DNA of 54,849 nucleotides from Chloroflexota bacterium (GTDB taxonomy: Bacteria > Chloroflexota > Limnocylindria > Limnocylindrales > CSP1-4): NCBI GenBank assembly GCA_012026785.1, contig VEOW01000002.1, positions 1 to 54,849 on the forward strand, read 5' to 3'. Numbering within the stretch: the first letter of the stretch is position 1; each line of letters starts with the position of its first letter. The notes under the pieces were generated by a model. It did not search any database and was not told where the DNA came from. It saw nothing but the letters and a program-made list of their open reading frames with translations. Shown one piece after another: positions 16,289 through 23,952 of the stretch. Both the position numbers and the translations under genes were made by a program.

Positions 16289-17098
16289 ATGGCGATAGCG
16301 GTTACGACGCTGCTCCGCACGCCGCTGCTCGCGATCCAGGATGTCCGCTGCGACGGAGACCGCGACGGGATCGTCGAATGCAGCGTCCTCGACGTCCTGG
16401 TCCTGGCCCGGACCGGCAGCTTCTCGGTGCGGCGCCGACAGGACGAGCAGCTCGTCGACGCCAACCGGGCATTGGCCTTCCGAGCCGGCGAACCGTATGT
16501 CGCTCGCCACGGCGCGCGAACCGGCGACCGCACGACGGTCATCGCGCCGTCGCCGGAGCTGGCCGCCGAGCTGCGTGGCGGCGGCGGCCTGCCCACGCAC
16601 GCGCTCGTCCCGGCGGCGCTCGATCTGGCCCACCGCCGGCTCGTCCGCGGCCTCGAGCGGGACCGGCTGCCGGCGCTCGAGGCCGAGGAGCTCGGATTGC
16701 GGATTCTCGAGATGGCGGTGGGCGGCGCGTCGGCGGACGGCAGCGGCACCTCGAGGTGGGTCACCATCAGACCCGCGCACCGGCGCCTCGTGCGCCGCAC
16801 GATCGAGCTGATGGCGGGTGACCCCTCAGCGCCCCTCGATCTGCGCAGCCTGGCGCACCGCGTCGGCGTTTCGCCGTATCACCTCTCCCGGACGTTTCGG
16901 CGGGTGGTGGGGCTGACGCTCAGCCGCTATCACGCCCGCCTGCGAGTGCGGGCTGCGATCGAGGGCCTCCTGGCCGGGGTGCCGATCGCCGCGCTGGCCC
17001 AGGAGGCGGGCTTCGCCGACCAGAGCCATCTCGCCCACGCTGTTCGGGCCGAACTCGACCTGACGCCCGGCCAGCTCCGGCGCCTTGGGTCGAGCTGA
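16289..17098 (+). CDS. AraC-family transcriptional regulator
   Basis: A 269-residue regulator. The N-terminal half (about 1-150) is a cupin-like sensing domain similar to those of AraC-type proteins. The C-terminal part (about 180-265) holds the paired helix-turn-helix: LRSLAHRVGVSPYHLSRTFR and IAALAQEAGFADQSHLAHAV. It sits directly behind the MFS pump gene, which it may regulate. The 3' end overlaps a 16-base tandem repeat that contains its stop codon. Confidence 0.9.
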   Translation: MAIAVTTLLRTPLLAIQDVRCDGDRDGIVECSVLDVLVLARTGSFSVRRRQDEQLVDANRALAFRAGEPYVARHGARTGDRTTVIAPSPELAAELRGGGGLPTHALVPAALDLAHRRLVRGLERDRLPALEAEELGLRILEMAVGGASADGSGTSRWVTIRPAHRRLVRRTIELMAGDPSAPLDLRSLAHRVGVSPYHLSRTFRRVVGLTLSRYHARLRVRAAIEGLLAGVPIAALAQEAGFADQSHLAHAVRAELDLTPGQLRRLGSS

Positions 17099-17135
17099 CC
17101 CGGGGTCGAACTGACCCGGGGTCGAGAACCGACCC
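17088..17135 (+). repeat. 16-base tandem repeat at the 3' end of the AraC gene
   Basis: ggtcgagctgacccgg (17088-17103) is followed by ggtcgaactgacccgg (17104-17119) and a partial third copy. The first copy contains the stop codon of the AraC gene. Each unit has an internal ggtc/gacc pairing, so the array could form small hairpins between the convergent AraC and jag genes. Confidence 0.7.
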
Positions 17136-17139
17136 TCAC

Positions 17140-18309
17140 TCAGGCGCGCGGCAGGACCACCACCCGGCGGTTGGGCTCCTCGCCGATCGACTGCGTCGCC
17201 ACCTCGGGGTGCTCGCGCAGCGCGAGGTGGATCCAGCGGCGCTCGAGCGCCGGCATCGGCTCCAGCTGGAGCATCTTGCCGGTCTCGATGACCCGACCGG
17301 CGGCGCGATTCGCGATCTCTCGCAGCTGGCGCTCGCGGCGACCCCGGTAGTCCTCGACGTCCACGAGGACGCGCGTCCAGGCCCCCATCTCTCGGGACAG
17401 CATCAGGTTGACGAGGTGCTGGAGGGCCGACAGCCGCTCACCCTTGCGACCGATGAGCGCCCCGAGCTCGTCGCGCTCGCGACCCTCGCCCACGACGTTG
17501 AGGCGACTCGTCTCGCCAGCCTCGACCTCCACCTTGACGTCGAAGCCCATGTGGTCGAGCAGCTTCTCGAGGATGCCCTTGCCCGCCTCGAGCGCCTCGG
17601 GCGACGCCTCGGCCGCTTCCAGCTCGGCGCGCTCGGCGGCCACCGAGCCGCGGGCTGCCGTGACCTCGGCCTCCTCGCGCTCGCTGAGGCCGGTGCCGCG
17701 CCTGGCGTCGCCGCCCGGCCGGGGTCGATCCTCGCGCCGGCCCTCGCGCCGGTCGTCGCGCCGGGGCCGCTCGTCCCGGCGCCGGTCGTCGGGCCCGCGA
17801 TGGCGCGCGGGCTCCGTCGCGGTGGGGCTGGTCTCGACTTGCTGGCCCTCCAGGGTGCGACCACCGCGGTCGCCGCGGTCGCCGCGGTCGCCGCGGTCAC
17901 GGTCAAAACCGCGACCGCCCCGCTCTCGATCGAATCCCCGTCCGCCACGGTCGGGTCGCTCGCCGCGACCAGCGCGGTCGCCCCGCTCGCCCCGCTCGCC
18001 ACGGTCGCGGTCAAAACCGCGCCCGAAGCCGCGACCCCGGCCTCGCTCATCGTCTCGTTCCCGCATCGGCGCTGGCGGTAGCGGGCGGGCCGCGGCTGCC
18101 TCGCGCTTGGGGGCCGCGCCGCCGAGCTCCGAGCGAGGCGCGGCCAGCACCCGCGCCGGCTCAGCGCCCATGCCGAGCACGCCCCGGCTGCCGGGCGTCA
18201 GGATCTCGAAGTCGAGGTCGTCGAGGCCCACGCCGAACTCCTCGCGGGCCAGTCGAAGCGCCTCCTCGACGCTCTTACCGGTGAACTCTCGATAGGCACT
18301 GCTGTTCAT
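17140..18309 (-). CDS. jag: RNA-binding protein KhpB/Jag with long Arg-Gly-rich linker
   Basis: A 389-residue protein. The Jag-N domain (about 1-60: YREFTGKSVEEALRLAREEF) is followed by a linker of about 170 residues dominated by Arg, Gly, Asp and Glu (RDRGERGERGDR-type repeats). Then come a KH domain with LIGRKGERLSALQHLV and an R3H domain (YRGRRERQLREIANRAAGRV). KhpB proteins bind RNA with KhpA and affect cell size. The usual length is 200-300 residues; the linker explains the excess. The ATG overlaps the yidC stop (ATGA), the usual order next to yidC. Confidence 0.93.
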   Translation of the reverse strand: MNSSAYREFTGKSVEEALRLAREEFGVGLDDLDFEILTPGSRGVLGMGAEPARVLAAPRSELGGAAPKREAAAARPLPPAPMRERDDERGRGRGFGRGFDRDRGERGERGDRAGRGERPDRGGRGFDRERGGRGFDRDRGDRGDRGDRGGRTLEGQQVETSPTATEPARHRGPDDRRRDERPRRDDRREGRREDRPRPGGDARRGTGLSEREEAEVTAARGSVAAERAELEAAEASPEALEAGKGILEKLLDHMGFDVKVEVEAGETSRLNVVGEGRERDELGALIGRKGERLSALQHLVNLMLSREMGAWTRVLVDVEDYRGRRERQLREIANRAAGRVIETGKMLQLEPMPALERRWIHLALREHPEVATQSIGEEPNRRVVVLPRA

Positions 18310-19541
18310 CGACGTCTCCCACGCCGACCCTGGCGACCGCGCCGGCGGATGGTCGACTCCGCCGAGGCGCTCCGGTCGAGGGCCGGTCGTTCAGGCTTGG
18401 GCCGCGCCGGCGCTCCCGCCGAACGCGATTGGGTGGCGGTGGATGCGGCCGCCGTGGGCATGGCGACCGGGAAGCGCGGTTTGTGGTCCACGGCGAAGCC
18501 GGGGGTCCAGCCGAAGAGCGGGAACATCCCGCCCCAGCCGGTGGTCAGGAACTGCTGGATGACCTGGTAGATCGTCGACACGATCAGGTAGATGAAGACC
18601 CCGACGGGAATGACGCTGCCGTAGAGGATCGTGATGAACGGCAGCCAGATCGCCATCGTTCGCTGCGTTCGGGCGTTCTGGTCGAGTTGCGCTCCCGGCG
18701 TGTGGGGCGGCAGCGCCATCCGGGAGGCAGCGAGCTGGATGACGGTGTAGACGAGCGCGAAGATCGAGATCCCGGCGCCGAGGATCGGCAGCGCAAACGG
18801 CAGCGGGATCATGCCCTCGAAATGGGCGGCGTTGATGCCCCCGAGCCACGGGACGTGGGGATCCAGGCACGGCTGGATCGACGTCGGGTCGCACGTCACG
18901 GGCAGGACCTTGAACCCGAAGATCGTCAGCATCGGGGTGATGTCGGACGCCGTCAGGCCCTCGCGAACGACCTGGTACATCGGCAGAATGAGGAACAGCG
19001 GCAGCATCGCGACGAGGCAGCCGGCCTGGCTGATGCCGCGCTCCTTCATCAGCGCCGATTGCGCCTGCTGGGCCTTGAGCCGGTCGTTCTTGAAGCGTCG
19101 CTGGATCTCGCGGATCTCGGGCCCGATGGCCTGCATCTGGCGCATCGAAACCATCTGGCGCCGCATCAGCGGGACCATCAGGGTCCGGACGACGATCGTC
19201 GTGAGGATGATCGCGATGCCGATGTCCGGCACGACCAGGTCGATCGCCACGAGGAGCAGCAGGAAGGCCTGGTAGATCGGCGTGAAGAGCCATGCCAGGA
19301 CGCTGATCGGATCGGCCTTGAGGGGCGCCGGGTGAAGGACGAACGGCGTCGGCGCAGGCGTCACGGTCGAGGCTGGGGCCGGGGTCGCGGTGGCGCCGGG
19401 GACGGCCGATGCACCGGGGGCCGCTGTCACCCCCGGCGAGGGACTGACCTGGATCGGGTTGCAGGCCGCGAGGACGATGACCAGGACGGCCAGCAGGCCG
19501 AGCCCGATGCCGATGCGGAACAGGCGCCGCGACTCGCTCAA
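18306..19541 (-). CDS. yidC: Membrane protein insertase YidC/Oxa1
   Basis: A 411-residue insertase. The N-terminus carries a membrane helix ending in the lipobox-like VLAAC, as in Gram-positive YidC lipoproteins, followed by a Pro/Thr/Ala-rich linker. Conserved features include VRTLMVPLMRRQMVSMRQMQ, the cytoplasmic loop EIREIQRRFKNDR and the later helices. A TTG start at 19541 is preferred because it overlaps the yidD stop (TTGA); the ORF-track start at 19679 would run deep into yidD. It inserts membrane proteins with or without SecYEG. The insert VTCDPTSIQPCLDPHVPW between helices 2 and 3 is also seen in actinobacterial-type YidC. Confidence 0.93.
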   Translation of the reverse strand: MSESRRLFRIGIGLGLLAVLVIVLAACNPIQVSPSPGVTAAPGASAVPGATATPAPASTVTPAPTPFVLHPAPLKADPISVLAWLFTPIYQAFLLLLVAIDLVVPDIGIAIILTTIVVRTLMVPLMRRQMVSMRQMQAIGPEIREIQRRFKNDRLKAQQAQSALMKERGISQAGCLVAMLPLFLILPMYQVVREGLTASDITPMLTIFGFKVLPVTCDPTSIQPCLDPHVPWLGGINAAHFEGMIPLPFALPILGAGISIFALVYTVIQLAASRMALPPHTPGAQLDQNARTQRTMAIWLPFITILYGSVIPVGVFIYLIVSTIYQVIQQFLTTGWGGMFPLFGWTPGFAVDHKPRFPVAMPTAAASTATQSRSAGAPARPKPERPALDRSASAESTIRRRGRQGRRGRRR

Positions 19542-19789
19542 CGGACCGGGTCGAAGCCGCCGGGGTGCCACGGGTGGCAACGGGCGATTCGCTTGGCGCC
19601 GAGCCACGAGCCCCGCACCAGGCCGTAGCGCTCGATCGCCTGTTCGGTGTAGACCGAGCAGGTCGGCTGGTAGCGGCACGACGATGGGAGCCAGGCGAAG
19701 ACGAAGCGGTAGGCGTGGATCAGCGCGATGCCGGCGCGACCCAGGACGCCGGCGCGTCCGTCGGATCCGTCTTCCGCCACCTGTGTCAC
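19538..19789 (-). CDS. yidD: Membrane protein insertion efficiency factor YidD
   Basis: An 83-residue YidD with the family signature SSCRYQPTCSVYTEQAIERYG and RIARCHPWHPGGFDPV. It helps YidC-dependent insertion by an unclear mechanism. GTG 19789 is chosen because it overlaps the rnpA stop and gives the normal length; the track start at 19903 lies inside rnpA. The short N-terminal stretch before the amphipathic helix (AGIALIHAYRFVFAWL) is normal for the family. Confidence 0.92.
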   Translation of the reverse strand: MTQVAEDGSDGRAGVLGRAGIALIHAYRFVFAWLPSSCRYQPTCSVYTEQAIERYGLVRGSWLGAKRIARCHPWHPGGFDPVR

Positions 19790-20118
19790 CGGACCTCCTC
19801 GTCCAGGACGCCTCCCTTGGCCAGGAGACGCCGCAGCGCCTGCATCACCGCCTGATGGTCCGCGCCGAGGATCGCCGGTCGCGCGATCAGCAGCACGTCC
19901 CACCCCGGTCGCAGCGACGGCAGCATCGACCGGATCGCCTCCCGAAGCCGCCGTCGGACGCGGTTTCGAACCACGGCCGACCCGAGCGTCCGTCCGGTCG
20001 CGAGGCCGAACCGCGTGATCCCGTTCTCTGTCCGCAGGGTCCTCGCGGCGAGCAGGGCATTGGAGCGGATCGCCCCGCGCTCCTGGAGCGCCTCGAAGTC
20101 TCGTGGACGGGCGAGCAT
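19786..20118 (-). CDS. rnpA: Ribonuclease P protein component
   Basis: About 110 residues. RnpA binds RNase P RNA and positions tRNA precursors. The signature RNRVRRRLREAI (family pattern RNRxKRxxRE) is present after LGSAVVRNR. The start is taken as ATG 20118 (MLARPRDFEALQERG), with GTG 20121 just before it as an alternative. The track start at 20439 would run through rpmH. It follows rpmH by about 30 bases, the classical gene pair. Confidence 0.92.
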   Translation of the reverse strand: MLARPRDFEALQERGAIRSNALLAARTLRTENGITRFGLATGRTLGSAVVRNRVRRRLREAIRSMLPSLRPGWDVLLIARPAILGADHQAVMQALRRLLAKGGVLDEEVR

Positions 20119-20150
20119 CACCAGCCGCGGCCGGGGGCCGCGTCCAGTCG

Positions 20151-20288
20151 TCAGGCTGTCAGGCGCTTGCGACCGCGGGCCCGCCGCGCGGCCAGGACGC
20201 GTCGTCCGCCCGTCGTCTTCATTCGGGCGCGGAAGCCATGCTCCCTGGCGCGGTGGCGCTTCTTGGGCTGGTAGGTTCGCTTCGTCAT
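20151..20288 (-). CDS. rpmH: Large ribosomal subunit protein bL34
   Basis: A 45-residue protein, too short for the ORF track. Reading the minus strand from ATG 20288 gives [20 protein letters not shown] and then a basic C-terminus ending in RGRKRLTA and TGA. This is the complete bL34 pattern. It is the first gene of the rpmH-rnpA-yidD-yidC-jag operon and divergent from dnaA. Confidence 0.97.
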   Translation of the reverse strand: MTKRTYQPKKRHRAREHGFRARMKTTGGRRVLAARRARGRKRLTA

Positions 20289-20409
20289 CTGGCTTGACCG
20301 GGATCCTCTTCATTCGGCCTCGGGGCTTCCGTCCGTCTTCGCCCCCAGAAGGCACGCAGACGCGCCGGGCGCCCGAAATCAAGGGCGTGGCGCGTCCATC
20401 GTCGGCCGG

Positions 20410-20439
20410 ATCATAGGTCTGGCCGGCTTCGATCGTCAA
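20410..20439 (-). promoter_or_regulatory. rpmH operon promoter
   Basis: On the minus strand TTGACG (20439-20434) and TATGAT (20415-20410) are separated by 18 bases, the best sigma-70-like match in the region. The predicted start lies about 115 bases before the rpmH ATG. Confidence 0.65.
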
Positions 20440-20466
20440 ACGGAGCGGCGCGCTGCGGCCATCGTC

Positions 20467-20487
20467 CGATACTCCCGGGGAGTATCG
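20467..20487. promoter_or_regulatory. Palindromic operator-like site between rpmH and dnaA promoters
   Basis: cgatactcc and ggagtatcg form a perfect 9-base inverted repeat around the 3-base centre cgg. It lies 10 bases before the dnaA -35 and 27 bases behind the rpmH -35, where a dimeric regulator could act on both promoters. The binding protein is unknown. Confidence 0.55.
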
Positions 20488-20497
20488 CGGAATCGCC

Positions 20498-20526
20498 TTG
20501 CGGGGCCTCCCCCGCGGTGCTACCTT
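20498..20526 (+). promoter_or_regulatory. dnaA promoter
   Basis: TTGCGG (20498-20503) and TACCTT (20521-20526) are 17 bases apart. The predicted start near 20533 gives an untranslated leader of about 130 bases before dnaA. Confidence 0.5.
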
Positions 20527-20661
20527 TCGCCACCCGACGACCCCGGCGACGGGTCAACTCGTCCGTCCCGAGCCCGGTCGAGGCCGTCGGCCCGCGACCC
20601 CGAACAGCCCCGCGCTCAGCCATTTCGCCCCACCCGGCCCAACGGAGATTCCAGATCGAGC

Positions 20662-22071
20662 ATGGACGCGAAGCAGGTCTGGCGCGCCGCACTGGGCGAG
20701 CTGCAGGTGTCGCTGTCGCCCGCCAACTTCGAGACCTGGCTTCGCGATACCGCGCTCATCGAGGTCGATGACACCCGGTTCCGGATCTCCGTCCCGAATG
20801 GCTTCGCCAAGGACTGGCTGGAGAGCCGCTACCGCTCCCTGATCTCCCAGACGCTGGCTCGAATCGTCGGCTACAGCGTCCAGGTCGACTTCGTCGTCGG
20901 ACCCGTCGAGTCGAGCTCGAACGGCAACGGTACCGGCGCCGAGGCGCCCGCCGGGGATGCGGGGGTCGGCCCCGTCGCCAGGCCCGCGCCGCCAGCCTCG
21001 CCGCAGGTGCGCGTGGAGCCCGGTCGCGTCGGCGGCGAGGGCGGCGCGAGCAACATCAACCCGCGCTACACCTTCGCCAACTTCATCGTCGGGTCGGCCA
21101 ACCGGCTCGCCCACGCCGCCTCGCTGTCGGTCGCCGAACGCCCCGGCCACGCCTACAACCCGCTGTTCCTGTACGGCGGCGTGGGCCTCGGCAAGACCCA
21201 CCTGATGCACGCCATCGGCAACCAGGTGATCGCCAAGTTCCCCCGCAAGCGGGTCGTCTACGCGACCTCCGAGAAGTTCACCAACGAGTTCATCACCTCG
21301 ATCCAGCAGGGCAAGATCGACGAGTTCCGGGCCCGCTACCGGCGGATCGACCTGCTGCTCATCGACGACATCCAGTTCATCGCCGACAAGGAGCGGACCC
21401 AGGAGGAGTTCTTCCACACCTTCAACGCGATCCACGAGGACGGCAAGCAGATCGTGCTGTCCTCGGATCGGCCGCCGAAGGCGATCCTGACGCTCGAGGA
21501 GCGGCTCCGCTCGCGGTTCGAATGGGGCCTCATCGCCGACCTGACCGCGCCGGACCTCGAGACCCGGATCGCGATCCTCCGGGCCAAGGCGGAGGAGGGC
21601 GCCGTCCCGATCAGCTCGGACGTCATCGAGTTCATCGCCCGCAAGGTCGTTTCGAACATCCGCGAGCTCGAGGGTGCCCTTAATCGCATCGTGGCCTACG
21701 CCTCGATGGGCGCCATGCCGATCTCGATCGAGCTCGCCCAGGCCGTCCTTTCGAACGTCCTCTACAACCCCAAGAAGCGCCAAATCACGCCCGAGCGGAT
21801 CGCCAAGGCCGTCTCCGAGTACTACGGCGTCGGGCTGGACGCGTTGCGCGGCCAGAAGCGCGACAAGGCGATCGTCGTGCCGCGCCAGATCGCGATGTTC
21901 CTGATGCGCGAGGAGACCGACGTGTCCCTCCTCCGGATCGGGGCCGAGCTCGGTGGCCGCGATCACTCGACCGTTCTCCACGCCTGCGAGAAGATCGGCC
22001 GCGAGTCGGCCGGCAATGACGAGCTGCGGCGCGAGATCGCCGCGGTCCGCGAGCTCATCTACGCCGACTGA
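20662..22071 (+). CDS. dnaA: Chromosomal replication initiator DnaA
   Basis: A 469-residue initiator. Domain I (about 1-85) begins VWRAALGELQVSLSPANFET. Domain II is a short Gly/Ala/Pro linker. The AAA+ domain begins RYTFANFIVGSANRLAH, with Walker A GGVGLGKTHLMHA and Walker B LLLIDDIQF. Domain IV ends with the DNA-binding signature GGRDHSTVLHACEKI. It binds DnaA boxes in the following intergenic region and melts the origin. The start is ATG 20662 after a long leader. Three TTCGAA sites fall inside this gene. Confidence 0.98.
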   Translation: MDAKQVWRAALGELQVSLSPANFETWLRDTALIEVDDTRFRISVPNGFAKDWLESRYRSLISQTLARIVGYSVQVDFVVGPVESSSNGNGTGAEAPAGDAGVGPVARPAPPASPQVRVEPGRVGGEGGASNINPRYTFANFIVGSANRLAHAASLSVAERPGHAYNPLFLYGGVGLGKTHLMHAIGNQVIAKFPRKRVVYATSEKFTNEFITSIQQGKIDEFRARYRRIDLLLIDDIQFIADKERTQEEFFHTFNAIHEDGKQIVLSSDRPPKAILTLEERLRSRFEWGLIADLTAPDLETRIAILRAKAEEGAVPISSDVIEFIARKVVSNIRELEGALNRIVAYASMGAMPISIELAQAVLSNVLYNPKKRQITPERIAKAVSEYYGVGLDALRGQKRDKAIVVPRQIAMFLMREETDVSLLRIGAELGGRDHSTVLHACEKIGRESAGNDELRREIAAVRELIYAD

Positions 22072-22111
22072 GCCGCCCGGCGCCCGGAGTGCCGCGCCCG
22101 CCGCCCCGTGA

Positions 22112-22299
22112 TTCAGCCGTCGACCGTGCACGGGACTCTCGATTCTTCGGCTGAACGGCCATGGCCGGCCACCCGGCGTCGCGCGGAAGGCTTTCAGCCG
22201 TCGAACGGGGCGCCCGGTGCGGGGGTCGTCGGCTGAGGTCGAAGAATTCGAGGCCGGGGACTTGTCGGCGACCGTTCAGGCGAAGAATCGTGCACGGGA
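22112..22299. repeat. Alternating TTCAGCCG array with direct and inverted repeats at oriC
   Basis: The 8-mer TTCAGCCG occurs at 22112 (+), 22148 (-), 22193 (+), 22230 (-, one mismatch) and 22275 (+, one mismatch). Orientation alternates and centre spacings are 36, 45, 37 and 45 bases. An inverted pair of 19 bases with one mismatch (22140-22158 and 22272-22290), and the direct repeats ttcagccgtcga (22112, 22193), cgtgcacggga (22125, 22289) and cgcccggtgc (22211, 22311) overlap it. These are not DnaA boxes. Confidence 0.7.
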
Positions 22300-22377
22300 T
22301 GCGGGGTGGTCGCCCGGTGCAGCCCAGTTGGGGGGCGGAGTCGTCGCGGGATCCCGGGTCGAACGGCCAGCCTCGGG

Positions 22378-22647
22378 TTATCCACGATGCCGGACGCCGG
22401 ACGGTGGGTTACCGGTGGACTCGCAATGCCAAGCGAGCGTCATGACATGCGGATGCAATGTCGGACAAGTCGGCGTGGGCCGTGGATGCCGGGCTGGAAC
22501 ACGAGAGGCCGGTGCGTCGTGCGGGGCAGCTGTCCACGGCCAGAACCACGCCGTATCCCGGGTGGGCTCTCGGCGGTACACGATGATCGGACGGCCGTCC
22601 ACCGCCACTTCGAGCGTGGTCGAGCACGGGCATCCACCACGTCCACA
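22378..22647. promoter_or_regulatory. Cluster of DnaA-box-like sites
   Basis: The best site is TTATCCACG (22378-22386, one mismatch to TTATCCACA). Weaker sites with the TCCAC core are gcatccacg (minus, 22489-22481), ctgtccacg (22530-22538), ccgtccacc (22595-22603), gcatccacc (22630-22638) and acgtccaca (22639-22647). The last two are adjacent. In high-GC bacteria TTGTCCACA-like boxes are functional, so the cluster is credible even though single sites are weak. Confidence 0.6.
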
Positions 22648-22797
22648 GGATGATGATGGTGATGACGGACCAATGAGAATGGGCGAAGATACTCACACCT
22701 ACCCAGAGGGGGCTCCGCGGCGGCCTGCGGCCATCGCGCCGCGGACGTGCAAGCTGCCCGGAACGATGTCCGCCCCGCGCTTTTGGAGTGACGTGAC

Positions 22798-23916
22798 GTG
22801 AAGCTCTCGGTCATGCAGGAGAACCTGGCCCGCGGCCTGTCCGTCGTCAGCCGCGCCGTGTCCGCCCGGAGCACGCTGCCGGTCCTCGCGAACGTCCTGC
22901 TCAAGACCGAGGACGGCGGTCTGCGCCTGACGACCACCAACCTCGAGATCGGTCTCGTGTACTGGGTGCCCGGCAAGGTCGAGACCGACGGCGCGACGAC
23001 CGTGCCGGCGAAGCTGCTGACCGACCTGGTCGGCTCGCTCGGCGGCGGCGACCGGATCGACCTGGAGACCGGCGCCGGCGAGACCCTCCACCTGAAGTCC
23101 GGTCGCTTCGAGTCCCACATCAAGGGCATCGATGCTGACGAGTTCCCATCGATCCAGGTGGCCGGCGAGCGACCCACGACCCGAATCGCGCAGAACGTCC
23201 TCAAGCGGGCGCTCGACGAGACGGCCTTCGCCGCGGCCACCGACGAGGCCCGGCCGATCCTGACCGGCGTGCTGTGCCGCTTCGAGGGCGACACCCTGAC
23301 CCTGGCCGCGGCCGACAACTACCGGATCGCGGTCAAGACGATCCCCATCCTCGACGCGGTCTCGGACACGAGCGTCGTCATCCCGGCGCGAGCGTTGAAC
23401 GAGCTCGCGAGGATCCTCGGCGACACCGACGACCCGGTCGACGTCGTGCTCGCCCAGGGCCGCAACCAGGTCATGTTCCACATGGAGGGCATCGACCTCG
23501 TCAGCCGGCTGATCGACGGCCAATTCCCGAACTACCAGTCGGTCCTGCCGAAGGCCCACACGACGCGGGCCGTGCTGGATCGCGAGGAGCTCCTGCGAGC
23601 GGTTCGTCCCGCGGCCCTCATCGCCCATGAGTCGGCCAACATCGTGAAGCTCCAGATCAGCGCCAACGGCGAGTCCGGCATCACCGTCAGCGCGAATGCC
23701 GAGGTGGGGGACCACGTCGGCCAGGTGGAGGCCAACGTCGAAGGCGACGGGACGTCGATCGCCTTCAACGCCAAGTACCTCGCCGACGTGTTGACCAACG
23801 TGGCCGCCGAGCAATTCGCGCTGGAGCTCCAGGGGCCGCTGGCGCCCGGCGTCTTCAAGCCCGTGGGCGACGACCGCTACGTGCACGTCGTCATGCCCGT
23901 TCGAACGACGTCGTAG
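22798..23916 (+). CDS. dnaN: DNA polymerase III beta subunit (sliding clamp)
   Basis: A 372-residue clamp with the typical start MKLSVMQENLARGLSVVSRA and STLPVLANVLLKTEDG. The centre holds TDEARPILTGV, and the C-terminus ends in the conserved HVVMPVRTTS, where the usual family ending is MP(M/V)R. The GTG start at 22798 has GGAG 10 bases upstream. It forms the processivity ring for replication and lies directly after oriC, 36 bases before recF. Confidence 0.97.
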   Translation: MKLSVMQENLARGLSVVSRAVSARSTLPVLANVLLKTEDGGLRLTTTNLEIGLVYWVPGKVETDGATTVPAKLLTDLVGSLGGGDRIDLETGAGETLHLKSGRFESHIKGIDADEFPSIQVAGERPTTRIAQNVLKRALDETAFAAATDEARPILTGVLCRFEGDTLTLAAADNYRIAVKTIPILDAVSDTSVVIPARALNELARILGDTDDPVDVVLAQGRNQVMFHMEGIDLVSRLIDGQFPNYQSVLPKAHTTRAVLDREELLRAVRPAALIAHESANIVKLQISANGESGITVSANAEVGDHVGQVEANVEGDGTSIAFNAKYLADVLTNVAAEQFALELQGPLAPGVFKPVGDDRYVHVVMPVRTTS

Positions 23917-23952
23917 CCGGCCGGTCACGGCGGGACGGGCGACGGCGCGAGA

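Larger units (their letters stand above)
20289..20661. promoter_or_regulatory. Divergent rpmH / dnaA control region
   Basis: This gene-free stretch of about 370 bases holds a minus-strand promoter for rpmH, a perfect 9-base palindromic arm pair and a plus-strand promoter for dnaA (each listed separately). Small ORFs here are GC-driven. No DnaA box close to TTATCCACA was seen in it. Confidence 0.7.
22072..22797. other. Chromosomal replication origin (oriC) between dnaA and dnaN
   Basis: A 726-base gene-free region between dnaA and dnaN, the usual place for oriC. The dnaA-proximal part (22112-22300) holds an alternating array of the motif TTCAGCCG and several direct repeats. The middle and dnaN-proximal part (22378-22647) holds DnaA-box-like sites. 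A relatively AT-richer stretch (about 22648-22700) with repeated atg triplets follows the last box and is the best candidate for the unwinding element. ORFs drawn across it are shadows. Confidence 0.85.

Noticed and set aside
17850-18060. Repeated gcggtcgcc/ccgcgaccg tracts considered as CRISPR or iterons
   Set aside because: They encode the Arg-Gly-Asp linker of Jag; repeats are contiguous codons without spacers.
20015-20416. Plus-strand ORF across rpmH/rnpA
   Set aside because: It is antisense to bL34 and RnpA, both unmistakable.
22650-22666. atgatgatggtgatgac as a DnaA-trio
   Set aside because: The triplet orientation does not match the published trio consensus; kept only as a tentative unwinding-element signal.
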